A stretch of DNA of 64,000 nt from the NCBI GenBank assembly GCA_949592205.1, contig CATIUR010000006.1:7325001-7389000 (forward strand), in the 5' to 3' direction. Positions within the stretch are counted from its first letter, which is position 1; the number at the start of each line of letters is the position of its first letter. Below, piece by piece: positions 35,996 to 47,177 of the stretch. The position numbers were made by a program, and so were the translations under genes. The notes below the pieces were generated by a model. The model ran no database searches, was not told where the DNA came from, and was given only the letters and a program-made list of their open reading frames with translations. This DNA comes from Helichrysum umbraculigerum. Lineage: Eukaryota; Streptophyta; Magnoliopsida; Asterales; Asteraceae.

Positions 35996-37966
35996 TATAA
36001 CACCCCATATTTTCAAAACATTCTTTTTTTTTTTTAAGACAACCTGGAAGCGTTATCCCATTCAACAACATTTACATATAAGGTAACATCAAAAGTTAGT
36101 TATTACACGTACTATCATTAAGTTATTTCATTACAAACCCAAATACTAGTGGTGTTATTTATACAAACGTTTACGTCAAAACAAAAGTAATCAAGAGTGC
36201 CCAGCTTGTCAAACATTTCACCCAAAACCTCTCAACCGAGCATAAGCAAACTTAACCTGCAAAAGTGAGGTGGGGGATTAGCACGAAGCTAAGTGAATAA
36301 CGATTCTAACAATCTAACTTAGCATAAACAATCAACTCACAACAATCAACTAATAGTAACAATCAAATTAGAGGATCGGTGGTTCTTGAGGTACCCTCAG
36401 CCCGCGGATGGCCCACCAAGAACACTTATAATCCACTGCAGGCCAATACAGAGATTTTACCGATAGTTCAATGCTATCTTTAATCAATATGGACGAATTC
36501 ACAACGAATGTTCATCAATACCATAAGGATTAACCTATAGCACTAAACCCAACCGAAATTGACCTCTATCATTCCAACCTATCATGGAATGAGTCACTAG
36601 CAATCAATCATTTAACCGCAATCAACTTGACAATAATTCAATAATATCAATCTACTTAAAATTGATGTAACTAAATTGTTAACACCAATTTAAACTGTGA
36701 GAACCAGTCACTCACCTGTCTCGTTTCAAGCTTCACTCAAAGATCTAATTTTATTGAGTCGTGGTCGGATCTGAAATACAAAAGAATTCCAAGTCAATCC
36801 TCACATTACATTATATATAACTTAATATTAACAATCAAACAAGTATTAAGTTATATAAACATATTATGCAAGCAAATATCACATTATAAAGCTTAAAATA
36901 TAGCATTCAGTCCAGCCCAAGGAATCCGTCCGGATTCAAGGGAATCCGCCCGGATTCAGACAGAATCCGCCGGATTCAACATGAATCCGCCGGATTCCCG
37001 ACCTCATTTCAGCTCCAATTTTGACCAGAATTCATTCTTGGGAATCCGTTCTGGAATACGATCCGGAATACGCCGGATTCACTTAATCCCGTTTACCCAT
37101 TTTACCTGGAATCCGCCGGATTCAAAGGAATCCGACCGGATTCCCTGGTTTTTCAGTACCTGCACAGATCATTTCCTGCACAATTGCAACTACGAACCAA
37201 AAATCACAAATCGACCAAACAGAGTTCTAAACACGAATTTTTACCATTCTTTGGTCACAACAACTCATACTAACATCATATAACAATAGTTCAAGCATCA
37301 ATTCATCACAAATTCAATCAATCACCTATAACCTAACTTATACACATTCAAACTAAAACTCAAGAAATCTATCAATTTCTTTAGGTAACAATCATGTAAT
37401 CAACTTAACAAAGCTAAGTGATCATCATACAACTATTACTAAAGCTTTACAAACTCTAATTTACATCATTCAAACAATTCATCCAATTTCCTCTTTTAGG
37501 TTAAACAAAGTTTAAACTTACCAAATAAGGAGCAAGAAGATGATATGATGAGCTTATGATTCAATCTTCAATCTTGTTTAAGTCTTGCAATGATCACTAG
37601 CAATTTGGTGTGGGTGATTTTGTTTGAGAGGGAGTTGAGAAACACACATGAAGAACACACAAGAAAGTTGGGGAATTAATTTAGGTCGGCCTCTTTTCTT
37701 TCATTTAAACTGACTCACACCTCACACAGTGTAATATTATACCCCTTTTTGACCTATTGTCTGGAACCTCAATTTCAAATGCGATAAAATTATATTATTT
37801 TACCGTCACCTGAGTTTATTTAAAACAAACTATAATTCACTAGTCACAATATTTCCTGAGGCTCATTTACCTATAAATTTCATAATCAAACACAAATACA
37901 ATTAAATATCACAATTAAATATAAAGAATTACCTGTTTCTCCTAGACTCGATTTGGGGATGTTACA
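35996..37966 (-). repeat. Chromovirus 5' LTR
   Basis: 1971 bp. Proposed leader introns on the minus strand: donor 37521 (TTTG/GTAAGT) to acceptor 36771, then a 55 nt exon-like segment, then donor 36715 (ACAG/GTGAGT) to acceptor 36257 (TTGCAG/G). Confidence 0.92.
36917..37150. repeat. Palindrome cassette, second LTR copy
   Basis: The same GAATCCG/CGGATTC palindromes as at 30130-30365. Confidence 0.85.
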
Positions 37967-38186
37967 GATAACTCCACATTATTTTGACAGTTTGTCACCA
38001 ACGTCCATATTTAGCGGTGTCGGACTCCGTCCGGTTCATAAATATACGATTTAATCAAATCGCGTACGCGTGTATGTAATTACACAAAGTGTTACATATA
38101 TTTAGCCTAATACAAAACTAAATACATGTAATTACAAGTAAGTTAGGCACTAATTAAAGTCCTAATTTGGCGGATGTCACAAAAAA

Positions 38187-38433
38187 CAAATCTCAATTAC
38201 ATTTAAACCGTATGTTTAAACAGATTTCCGATGTCGACAGGTTTTCCGATCTCCAAACAGAATTCGAAGACCAAGATCTAAAACCAAGAAAACCATATGG
38301 CCAACATTTTTCTCTTTGACGGGTGATCACTAGAACCTAACCTTCGCCACCGACCTCAACAAACCCAGGTGCCAGTGACAGGTGATTCTATTCGATTTCT
38401 AGAGTCCCGGGTTACAAACACAAAAAAAATATT
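38187..38433. other. Spacer between two solo LTRs
   Basis: About 250 bases with no recognisable feature. Confidence 0.35.
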
Positions 38434-38438
38434 CAAAC

Positions 38439-41120
38439 TGTCGCACCCCCAAATTTAATGTGCAGCAGAAGTCGGGTCGGGGCGCGACTAATCAATATCA
38501 TTACATAAAGTTACAACAAACGACCTCTACATGAGTCGTTTTAAAAAATCATTTCAAAAATAATACATTTCTTGTAAAAATGTTCACAACAGTTACATCA
38601 TCCTCAGAGTTCACACTTAGCCTAGAGATTCTAATACATGACTAATTGTACAAAATATAGTAATGCAGGAAAATCTCTGTTTGAAAGTTGTTCTAAAACA
38701 TGCGACTCGAGCTATTGCTTCCTCGAAGTAATCCTACTGCGTCTGTGGACCTGAGAAATACACGCTAAATAGGTCAACAATAATGTTGGTGAGTTCATAG
38801 GTTTCATAGTTAAAATCGTTATATGAACCACAAGATTTCAGAGTTTCGTAGTAGCACGATTACCAAAATAGTATACTATTGCCATGAGCTCACAGTTCGA
38901 AGCTTAACCGTAGTTGTTGCCTCTAGCAAGTGCATAATCCAGTACACTTGTAAAAAACAAATAATTATGCATCCTCTTGCCAAGTTATAGTGGCAAGCCC
39001 GACGGGGGTGTCAATCCCCTATAGATCTATACACAATTACTCATGCTTAACAATAATTAACGAACCATGATAGAGAGGGCTTTCAGTGGATTAGAGTATC
39101 ACTCATGCAATCTGTATAAGTTTTTGTTACTTGTGTTCATAAAAAGTTAAGCAGTGTATTCTCACCCCAAGGTAAAAACAGTAAAAGTGGGGCTATGAAA
39201 CTCACCTGAGTCTAGTAAGCTATCAGTTTCTAAAAGCAGTTGTTGTCCAAGTTCATAACCTTCTAGAGCCCTAAACGCGTAAGGTTATATGTAAGTAGAT
39301 GACTTAACAGTCCATCTATGCTAATCGTTCACTCAACTAGTTTGTCCAAGTGTTAGAAGTTTTTGAAAACGTGTACGGCCCGTTGGTGACGTTTTGTAAT
39401 AATAATTCTCAAAGATACCATTATTATGTTTGTTTCATTGTATACTTATAAAAGTATATGTATTGCGTGTACGAGTAGCATCGTATATGGTTTAGTTGTT
39501 GTTAACGGGAAATCGATACTTGTGATGATTTAGCTTAGAGAACGTGAGTTGCGACATAAGTTAATACTGCTAGTTATAATTCCAAGGTTACTACCGTTAG
39601 TTATAATTCCTCCGTTAATACCGCTAGTTATAATTCCAAAGTTAATACCGCTAGTTATAATTCCAATGTTAATACCGCTAGTTGTAATTCCAATGTTAAT
39701 ACCGCTAGTTATAATTCCAATGTTAATACCGCTAGTTGTAATTCCAAAGTTAATACCGCTAGTTATAATTCCAAAGTTAATACCGCTAGTTATAATTCCA
39801 ATGTTAATACCGCTATTTATAATTTCAAAGTTAATACCGCTAGTTATATTCTACTGACTTTAACCTCTTTTATGGCCTCGTTTTAACTAGTTTAACGTCC
39901 GAGATAAATTCCGAGAAAATTTCCAGACATCCCCTATGTCTTAGCTTTTCAAAAATGTATTTTTAATAATTTTTGGTTAAGGATAAGTTGGTCAAATAAA
40001 TTGCTAAATTCCCTGACGTCCAGTTGTGATGAATCCGGATACAAGTGTGAAGATTTAATTATTGAGCAAAATCTACAAAACTTCACGAGATGTAATTATA
40101 CTACTTTTAAAGCTAACTAAATTTGTAGTTTTTAGGAAGAAACCTTATGTCATTTTGAGTTGTGTACATCGAGTTATGACTTAAACAAGTCGGGTCAATA
40201 ATCTGACCTACAGGTCAGATCGGCTATGTGTTTTCATAAATTCGTTTTTGACATGATTCTTGGACATGATTCTTGGACACGATTCTTGTTGAGTGAACTT
40301 ATAAGCATGTTTCTATTAAAACCCATAAAAGAGATGCAAAGGAAAGGTGTTCTTACAAGCTTGCTAGATGAAGGAAAGAAGGAGATGATGTAGAGCTCGA
40401 TTCCTCGTGTTTTCTTGAAAAATAAAGTGGTGGTTGATGGTGGTTTATGGTGGTGTTCTTGGGGGCTGGAAACCGAAATCAAGAGAGAGAGATAGAGAGA
40501 TGAGAGAGTTGAGGGGAAAGTGTGAAGTGAAAGAGTGAAGTAAGGTGAAGTGTATCAAGGAAGGAAGAAGCAAGTGGTGAGGGGAGTGTGGGGACAAGGG
40601 GGTGGGACCCATCCTAAAATATCTAGATATTTTACTAGATGTTTTGGTGGTTAATTCGATAATCGGGATTAGTGTTTAAACGTTAAATGTTAGTTATTTA
40701 AATGTAAACTTCACGTTAATTTTTCTTCAAGTATTATTCCAAATACTTAATTTTGTAGTTTAATAATATTCGTTGCGTTTCGTTAGGTTGTTAAATTCGA
40801 TTCGCGAATTCTCGTTGCATTCGTTACGTTTAATATAAAACGTTTAAGTGTTAACATATACATTATACTTCAAATTTCTAGCATAATATTATGGATGTGA
40901 ATAACTACTATTAAATTATAAAATAGCTTTACGTTATTTATGAAAATGTATCACCAACGTTCGTGTGTTTTGTGTCAGACCCCGTCTGAGCGTTTTGCGT
41001 AATTTAAATTAATTACGTATGAGCGAAATGTACCATGTATTTAGAGTAATTTAATAAACTAAATACAAATAATGACGTTTAGTTACATGTAAACGTAGGC
41101 CTAATTTGTCGGTTCTCATA
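38439..41120 (-). mobile_element. Solo LTR B
   Basis: 2682 bp flanked by CAAAC (38434-38438 and 41121-41125). On the minus strand it starts TATGAGAACCGAC and ends GGGGGTGCGACA. It aligns with solo LTR A through several blocks, for example CTCACCCCAAGGTAAAAAC and TATACTTATAAAAGTATA. Proposed leader introns: 40356/39271 and 39205/38751. The stretch 40480-40600 is pyrimidine-rich on the minus strand, like a leader. Confidence 0.82.
39550..39850. repeat. 27 bp tandem array, about 11 copies
   Basis: Unit TAATACCGCTAGTTATAATTCCAAAGT-like (written here in part: ACCGCTAGTTATAATTCC), head to tail with few changes. The open frame over it is a by-product of a period divisible by three. In solo LTR A the same place holds (TA)n and TCCGAAAGT repeats. 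Confidence 0.9.
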
Positions 41121-41125
41121 CAAAC

Positions 41126-42162
41126 TTAGATCTAAAATCGGTGGCGATTCCTGGCCAAAAACAGTGTTGTTGCAAGTTTTCTGAGGTCGGTTTTTGTGAA
41201 AAGGTAGGTAACCGCCGGCAGAATTAAAGGTCGCCGGCAAAGTTGCAGGACGGCCGTGACTAAAGGTGTGTGTTTGTAACGGGTCCGTTTGACGGGCTAA
41301 GTGGGTGGTGGTGGTAGGTCAACGAAGAGCCACGACTGATCGGAGTTTTCAATTTTAGATAATAGTGGGTGGTGTGTGGCAGTGACCGATCGGTGGCCAG
41401 TGGTGGTGATGGTGACCGGAAAACAATTTGAAGGTAAAACTCGTGGATGGTTTATGATTATAAGTTTATAACTCTGATATTGATGAGTATTTATCTTGTT
41501 AAATTAATTAGGTTTAAGAAAGAGATAAGGTTCTGAGAATAATACAGTAGGTATGAGTTTTTGAGGAAAAAGAACATAGAAGGGTATTTTTGTCATATCA
41601 TCACGATTTAACAGAGAAAACTAACGAATCATGTTAAGTGGACTAGTGGTGATGCAAAACAAGAAATACAGGGACGTCTAGTGATATTATTGAAATTAAA
41701 GAATGGGATGTGATTTTTGAAACAAACAAAAGGAAGATACGGACAATTTTCTCCTTATTTTTATACTAAAATGGAAAACAAGCTTAGTCATGAATTTAAT
41801 TTATTCTCAAACTGTCACCTCATATTTCTTCATGTTTAAGTACCCATTTGAAGTACATGTGTCATGCATGAGTCTATGCTAATAAATAAAATAGGTTTAT
41901 GTGTCCATAAAAAGATCATTAAACATGAGATGGTGACTAACATTTCCCACTAACAACTTTCTCTGCATGCATTTTACATAGATGCAATTAGTTGTACTTC
42001 AAGCATTTGATACATGTTTAATTTCATATAGCTCCAATAATTATATTTCCCTCACATAAAAATATAATTTATTTATAAATTGCAAGAAAACGTGTATTAC
42101 ATATAATATAAGTATTTATCTACTAGTTGAAAATTTGTAAATCAAATTTTTGGGATGTTACA
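41126..42162. other. No gene; possible LTR edge
   Basis: No coding sequence recognised. It ends at 42162 in TTTTTGGGATGTTACA, which looks like the 3' end of a chromovirus-type LTR on the plus strand, but I could not find its start. A LINE fragment begins immediately after. Confidence 0.3.
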
Positions 42163-42669
42163 CTTCGGATTAGTAAAAGATATCAAAAAAGGAATGATAT
42201 CATCCATCTTGTTAGAAGTAATCTGCATCTCCGCATAATTAGAAACCCGAAGCCAAACCTGAGAGGAAAAAGAATACTTAATAAAAGAACAAGTGAGCAT
42301 AAGAATCTTGACAAGAGCCACACAAGGAGCACTAAAGCAGGTTTAAGTAAGTCGAATGACCCCATTGCCTCAGCCTATCTTGCGTCTTCAGCTTGTCTTT
42401 CAAGAGAATCCATAGGTGGAACGCATGCATAGGAATACAATGAGAAAACTATATAAAAGGAGCCCTGTGACAACTTTCACCAAACCGTTATCGTAGTTTA
42501 AGTCGTAAATACTCATTTTTGTGAAAAGACTTATTTTATATATTTAACTACATCACAATCTTCGTTTTTGAAAAACGAATCCAACGCAAAAAGAATCATC
42601 GCAATCTGACGTGTAACGAAGAAGTTATGAAGCAAAACGTAAACCAAACTTGGGCTGAAATCAGAGATA

Positions 42670-42748
42670 AATCGAGACGCGATTTGGACCCAATAGCGAC
42701 GCGATTTACCCCCTTTCGCGACTCGATTTAGGGTATTTCGCGATGCGA
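42670..42748. repeat. CG-rich cassette (GACGCGATTT)
   Basis: Four copies of a motif related to GCGACGCGATTT or its variants. Here the cassette lies upstream of the first donor, unlike in the other LTRs. Confidence 0.6.
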
Positions 42749-44243
42749 TCCTGTCTGGCGAGTATATATTCGATTTTTAACCCCAAAAACGTATTTTCAA
42801 ACCCTACATTCGGTTTCTGACGTCCATAGGCGATTTTCCAGACCCAAAGTCGAATACCAAACCCTAAAACTCAAGGGTTTGATCCAATCTTTCATTCTAT
42901 CAACCAAAAACACTCGTTATCGCGTTCATCGGTAAGCTTTTGATACTAAAATTCTTCCATACGTTTTTTCTATTCGTACAAACGGATTCTAAGGATTATA
43001 AACTCGTTATTTACAGATTCTAACGAAGCCTCTTGTGCGATCGTTCGATTAGTTGGTACATTTCTATCCGATTTTGTTTATTAACATTAATTTCGATTGG
43101 TTCGTATTGTCGGTTTTTATTCGGTTCAATCCATTGTATTCCGGGTTATGATATTGTTAGGATGATTAATAAAATCAGTATACAAGTTGATAGAATTGAG
43201 GTTTTTATTATGTTGCGGTTTTGGATTAATTATATTAGTGATTAGGATTGGTTTATTGAAAACCCTAATCTGATCAGATTTTTATTTCGGTTTGGGAAGC
43301 TTGTAACTTGTTCATTTCATGCTAATTTTTGATGAAACAGGAGTCTAAACTTAAGTACTTTGAGTCTACTTTCAAATGGCGTCAGTCTCATATCCAAATG
43401 TTGTTCTTAAGTTGGTCAAAATGATTTTTACAAGATGATGTATCATTTCTGAGTTTCTCGGTTCCAGATTTCGGTTGAGTTGACGATTTTTGAAACGTGT
43501 CTTAAACTATGATTTAGGTATTGAGATTTTTACTGGAGTGTCTTTAAAGTGTTAAGTATTTTCTGTAAAAATATGATAATCATTTGAAACTTCTAAGTAT
43601 TTTAAGTAAATTAAAACTTTTGTGAAATCAGAAAGAGTCAACAGTTTAGAGCAGTTTACTTTGATGAATTTTTAAAAATAGTAAATCAACATAAATCAAT
43701 CTGAAAAAATTACTGAGTCTTCTAAACACATTAACGTATCGTTGGTAAGAATTATAAGGTCAAATGGTTTCAGTAAGTATTATTTAAAAATTCGTGAAGT
43801 GGATCCAAATTTCTGGTCAGAATCTGAGTTTTCATTTAGGATTAGTTCTTGTAATAATATACTAATAGAATTGTGAGGAAACATATTAGAAGTGTTTAGG
43901 GTGTGGAATACAATGGAATGACCTAGTTATGTCTAGGTTATGACCCGTACGCATTATGACATTGTAGATTGGCGAGCTGATTAGTGGTTATACTTAAGGG
44001 ACGATTCTGACATCATTTTTTGAGGTGAGTTTCGTGGCCCCTTTTTCATTTATATCTTTAACGTTTTGGGGGAAAAGAATGCTCAAACATATTTTATACT
44101 GTTTTATTGATGTGGAATTAATCTTTGAACTTGCTTTTGATCATGAGTTGCTATGAAATACATGTATAGTTTAATGTGTATTATTTGATTGTGTGGAACG
44201 ATAACGTGAATAGAGCTTAGCATTTGTGTGTGATTAATTTGTG

Positions 44244-44363
44244 TGGAACGATGGAACGTAGAAACGTAGGAACGATGGAACATAGAAACGTAGGAACGAT
44301 GGAACGTAGAAACGTAGGAACGATGGAACGTAGAAACGTAGGAACGATGGAACGTAGAAACGT
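44244..44363. repeat. 24 bp tandem array, 5 copies
   Basis: Unit GGAACGATGGAACGTAGAAA plus CGTA, repeated head to tail inside the proposed second LTR intron. Confidence 0.9.
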
Positions 44364-45308
44364 ATGGTGTAACGTAACGTTGTTGTGAATATTTGAGATG
44401 TTGAACGTGTATTTTATTTGAACGTTGAACATGTAACGTATTTGTAACGTGGATAACGTATGATTTCTTGAACGTTGTATTATTGTACATTGTATAGTTT
44501 GCACTCATGTGTTTAAAACGAAATGATTTTGATTTGATAAAATGTTTACTTAAAAACCTACGAACTCACCAACCATGTGTTGACGTTTTTAAGCATTTCT
44601 TTTCAGGTGAAGCTAGTAATTCAAGGACTGAGACTAAGGTGGCTTAGCAAGACTGTTAGATTGCATTTTAAATTTGATTACTGTGAATGATTGTATTTGT
44701 GAAGTTGTGAAGCGGTTTCATAACATTTTGTTGAATTTCATTTAGTGAATTTCTTTTATATCAATGTGTTATGATCTAGTCATGTGTTGCATTCCGTTGT
44801 TTCCGCTTTAGACGGGGTGTGACAAGCCCAATCCACCAAGGAGCCCCGAGGCCGAATAGACTCCCAAACCTCCCCAACCCGAAAGTCTATAAGAATTTCA
44901 TCCCAAGTCACGCCAACATAATCTATGAGGCTGCGAAGTAAGAATAGGCACTTCTATCTTAGCAAGAATATGATACCTATTAAGATGAAAAGTATTTATA
45001 TGATATTCCTATACATATATCAATTATTATTATTATACTCATTAATAAGTCAAACTTAACTATGTTAATTGTTAATAAAACTTACCGTAAAGAAAAAAAA
45101 TAGTTAATTTTTTCATATCATTTGTTGATGTAGTATATATGATAAATAAACGTGGATGGTTACATTTTATATTATAAAACTTAAGTTTCAAAAGTCTTTA
45201 TATTTTAAAATCTCTTAATGTTTTGCTTACTCTTCATAACATTAAAACACGTATTGACTGTAACGACTATCATTGATTTACTGAATCATCTACAACTAAA
45301 TGTCATAT

Positions 45309-45337
45309 CCGGCTGCATAGCGCGGGTTTTATGCTAG
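45309..45337 (+). mobile_element. Helitron-like 3' terminus
   Basis: A CG-rich imperfect hairpin (CCGGCTGCATAGCGCGGG) followed by TTTTATG and CTAG, then T. This is the 3' end format of plant Helitrons. The 5' end is unresolved; it may lie near 45006 (TCCTATACAT). Confidence 0.35.
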
Positions 45338-45426
45338 TCTGCTAACAATATGTACACGATGAGTGCAACAACACTACATGTGCAAATTTGAAGATTCCAA
45401 TTGATGTTATTATCCCTTATATCAAA

Positions 45427-45703
45427 CTAGTAACTCGCGCAATGCGTCGGGAACAAATTTAAATCGGTTTAAAAAGTGATTGAGTGTTAAGATATTGATT
45501 TGAATGATACGTCTTAGATCGAACAAAATAATAGTAATAATATGAATGAATATGATGAATAACACTTAAAACATAAAAAAAATCATCATTAACAACCATA
45601 AAGTTTTGTATTGTGAATAAGTTTTGTAAGTTGTACATTGTGCATAATTAGTGTTTTAAGTATTTAAGAGAGAGTGTGTGATATGTTTTATAAGGAGTAT
45701 AGA
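45427..45703 (-). mobile_element. Complete short Helitron (277 bp)
   Basis: On the minus strand it begins TCTATACTCCTTATAAA after an A and ends with a hairpin containing CGCATTGCG, then ACTAG, followed by T. Helitrons insert between A and T and have TC...CTRR ends, so both ends fit. It has no coding capacity. Confidence 0.55.
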
Positions 45704-45726
45704 TGAGGAAGTGAATCGTTAGATTA

Positions 45727-46544
45727 TCATAATAGGGTGGGGTTTAAATGAGAATGAGGGAATCAATCCCAACCACTCATTTTCATCAAATACCCATTTC
45801 CACCATCTTTTTTAAAATTAAATATCTCACAAACGGTAAGTCAAAAAATCATAAAAATTGCAACATAAAAATCAGCGTTTTATCCTATTCGATTTGCCGT
45901 CCCTCAAGGCATACTTTTGACAAAAAAAATTTTTTTTTTCATTTTTTGGTGGGTTTACAAATTAGTTACACACGTGTTAGTGTTGCGTGTAGGGTTTAGG
46001 GTTTGGGGGTTAGGGTTTAGGGTTTGAAGTTTCTCCACGAAACCTCAAACCCTAAACTCTAACCTCTAAACCCTAAACGCTTTACAAAACTCTAAACCCT
46101 AAATCATACTAAACCCTAAACCCTATACCCTAAACCCTACTAAAACCTAAACCCTAAACCTAGCTAAACCATAACCCTAAATCCTAAACCCTAAACCATA
46201 ACCCTAAACCCTAACCACAAATCAAATGTACAACCAATTAGTAACACATACAAATCAAATGTGCAACCAATCACTAACACATGTGTTACTAATTTGTAAA
46301 CCCACCAAAAAATGAAAAAAAAAAGTTGTCGAAAGTATGTCTTGAGGGATGGCAAATCGAAGAGGAAAAAAAGGCTGAATTTTATAGTGCAATTTTCATG
46401 ATTTTTAAACTTACCGTTTGTGAAATATTTGAGTTTCAAAAATGTGGGGGAAATGGGTATTTGATGAAAATGAGTTGTTGAGATTGATTCCCTTATTCTC
46501 ACTCAAAATTGATGTACTCATTTGAACTCTACTCTATCACGATA
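45727..46544. mobile_element. Foldback element with telomere-like core
   Basis: Two inverted arms of about 250-300 bp (45727-45985 and 46240-46544) enclose about 220 bp of TTTAGGG then CCCTAAA-like repeats, inverted around TTTCTCCACGAAA. Arm segments GAATGAGGGAATC and its complement, and CGATTTGCCGTCCCTCAAGG and its complement, pair across the core. A truncated copy lies at 25032-25463. The superfamily is not identified and target duplications are unclear. The open frames in the arms are shadows of each other. Confidence 0.75.
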
Positions 46545-47177
46545 TTCTAGAGGTTTTATCTTCATTTTATCACATGAAATGAGAATATGAGTTCTCCTGG
46601 TTTCTTGAAGGGTAATATTGTCTTTTCGTTACTTTTTTCATAAATATCTAAACCTCTTATTCAGTTATTCTTTATTAATTAATTTTCCATATATATGGCT
46701 GCCGACGAGTTGAACAGACAGTTTTTCGTTGACTTTTAATTTCATCCGTTAGATCTTGCTAACTTTTAATCCTGACCATCACAACCTACAATTGTTGATT
46801 ACTTTATTTGATGGTTACTTTATTTGACGGTTTTCCTTGGTCTGGCCCTACTGCCAATCGCCATTTTCAGGGAGTGTACCAATTGCTATAACACACACTT
46901 ACACACACGATCATCCAGCTACAGTTTTGAAGGCAACCGTTCTTTAAACTGCCTGATCATATTCCATCATTTTATCATTTATATTTTATATTTATATACT
47001 GTATATATAAAGAATGCATACACATAACACATGTCGGTTTTTTTTTGTTTTTTGTTTTTTTTTTCTTAATTCACCCCAAATACTTCTCACTGCCTGTATT
47101 CTTCACTCTCTGTATTCCGAATTCAAATAAGGATTCAATGAAACTGCTGCGCCAAGAGGTATCTGATGCTCATATCG
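46545..47177. other. No gene recognised
   Basis: AT-rich flank with T-runs at 47039-47066. The left edge of the chromovirus fragment is near 47180. Confidence 0.35.

Larger units (their letters stand above)
29209..37966 (-). mobile_element. Full-length Tekay/Del-like chromovirus, defective
   Basis: 8758 bp, flanked by GATAA at 29204-29208 and 37967-37971. The LTRs (29209-31181 and 35996-37966) are about 1.97 kb and differ at only two or three sites that I could find, so the insertion is very recent. The PBS matches initiator tRNA-Met. The coding region nevertheless has an in-frame stop, a frameshift and a deletion in integrase. It sits inside solo LTR A. Confidence 0.93.
26392..38181 (-). 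mobile_element. Solo LTR A, split by a nested chromovirus
   Basis: The LTR occupies 26392-29208 and 37972-38181 (3027 bp before interruption), with AAAAA on both sides (26387-26391 and 38182-38186). On the minus strand it starts TGTGACATCCGCC and ends GGGGGTGCGACA. No internal region adjoins it, so it is a solo LTR. It aligns along its length with solo LTR B. Donor and acceptor pairs of the proposed leader introns are at 28595/27277 and 27175/26687. The interruption is the element at 29209-37966. Confidence 0.8.
42466..44824 (+). mobile_element. Solo LTR E
   Basis: 2359 bp, starts TGTGACAACTTTC and ends ACGGGGTGTGACA, flanked by AGCCC (42461-42465 and 44825-44829). Proposed leader introns: donor 42932 to acceptor 43899, then 44025 (TGAG/GTGAGT) to 44606 (TTTTCAG/G). 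Confidence 0.88.
42163..44980 (-). pseudogene. LINE fragment split by a solo LTR
   Basis: Minus-strand coding remains at 44830-44980 (DYVGVTWDEILIDF; VWESIRPRGSLVDW) continue at 42163-42460 (MHAFHLWILLKDKLKTQDRL; LCGSCQDSYAHLFF), the zf-RVT region of plant L1-type LINEs. Several frame changes are needed. The solo LTR at 42466-44824 interrupts it with an AGCCC target duplication. The 5' and 3' ends of the LINE are missing. Confidence 0.7.

Noticed and set aside
39550..39850. CRISPR-like array or repeat protein
   Set aside because: Head-to-tail 27 bp units without unique spacers, in a plant LTR; the open frame exists only because the period is a multiple of three.
45748..46502. Two similar short proteins on opposite strands
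   Set aside because: They are the two inverted arms of the foldback element read in the same frame.
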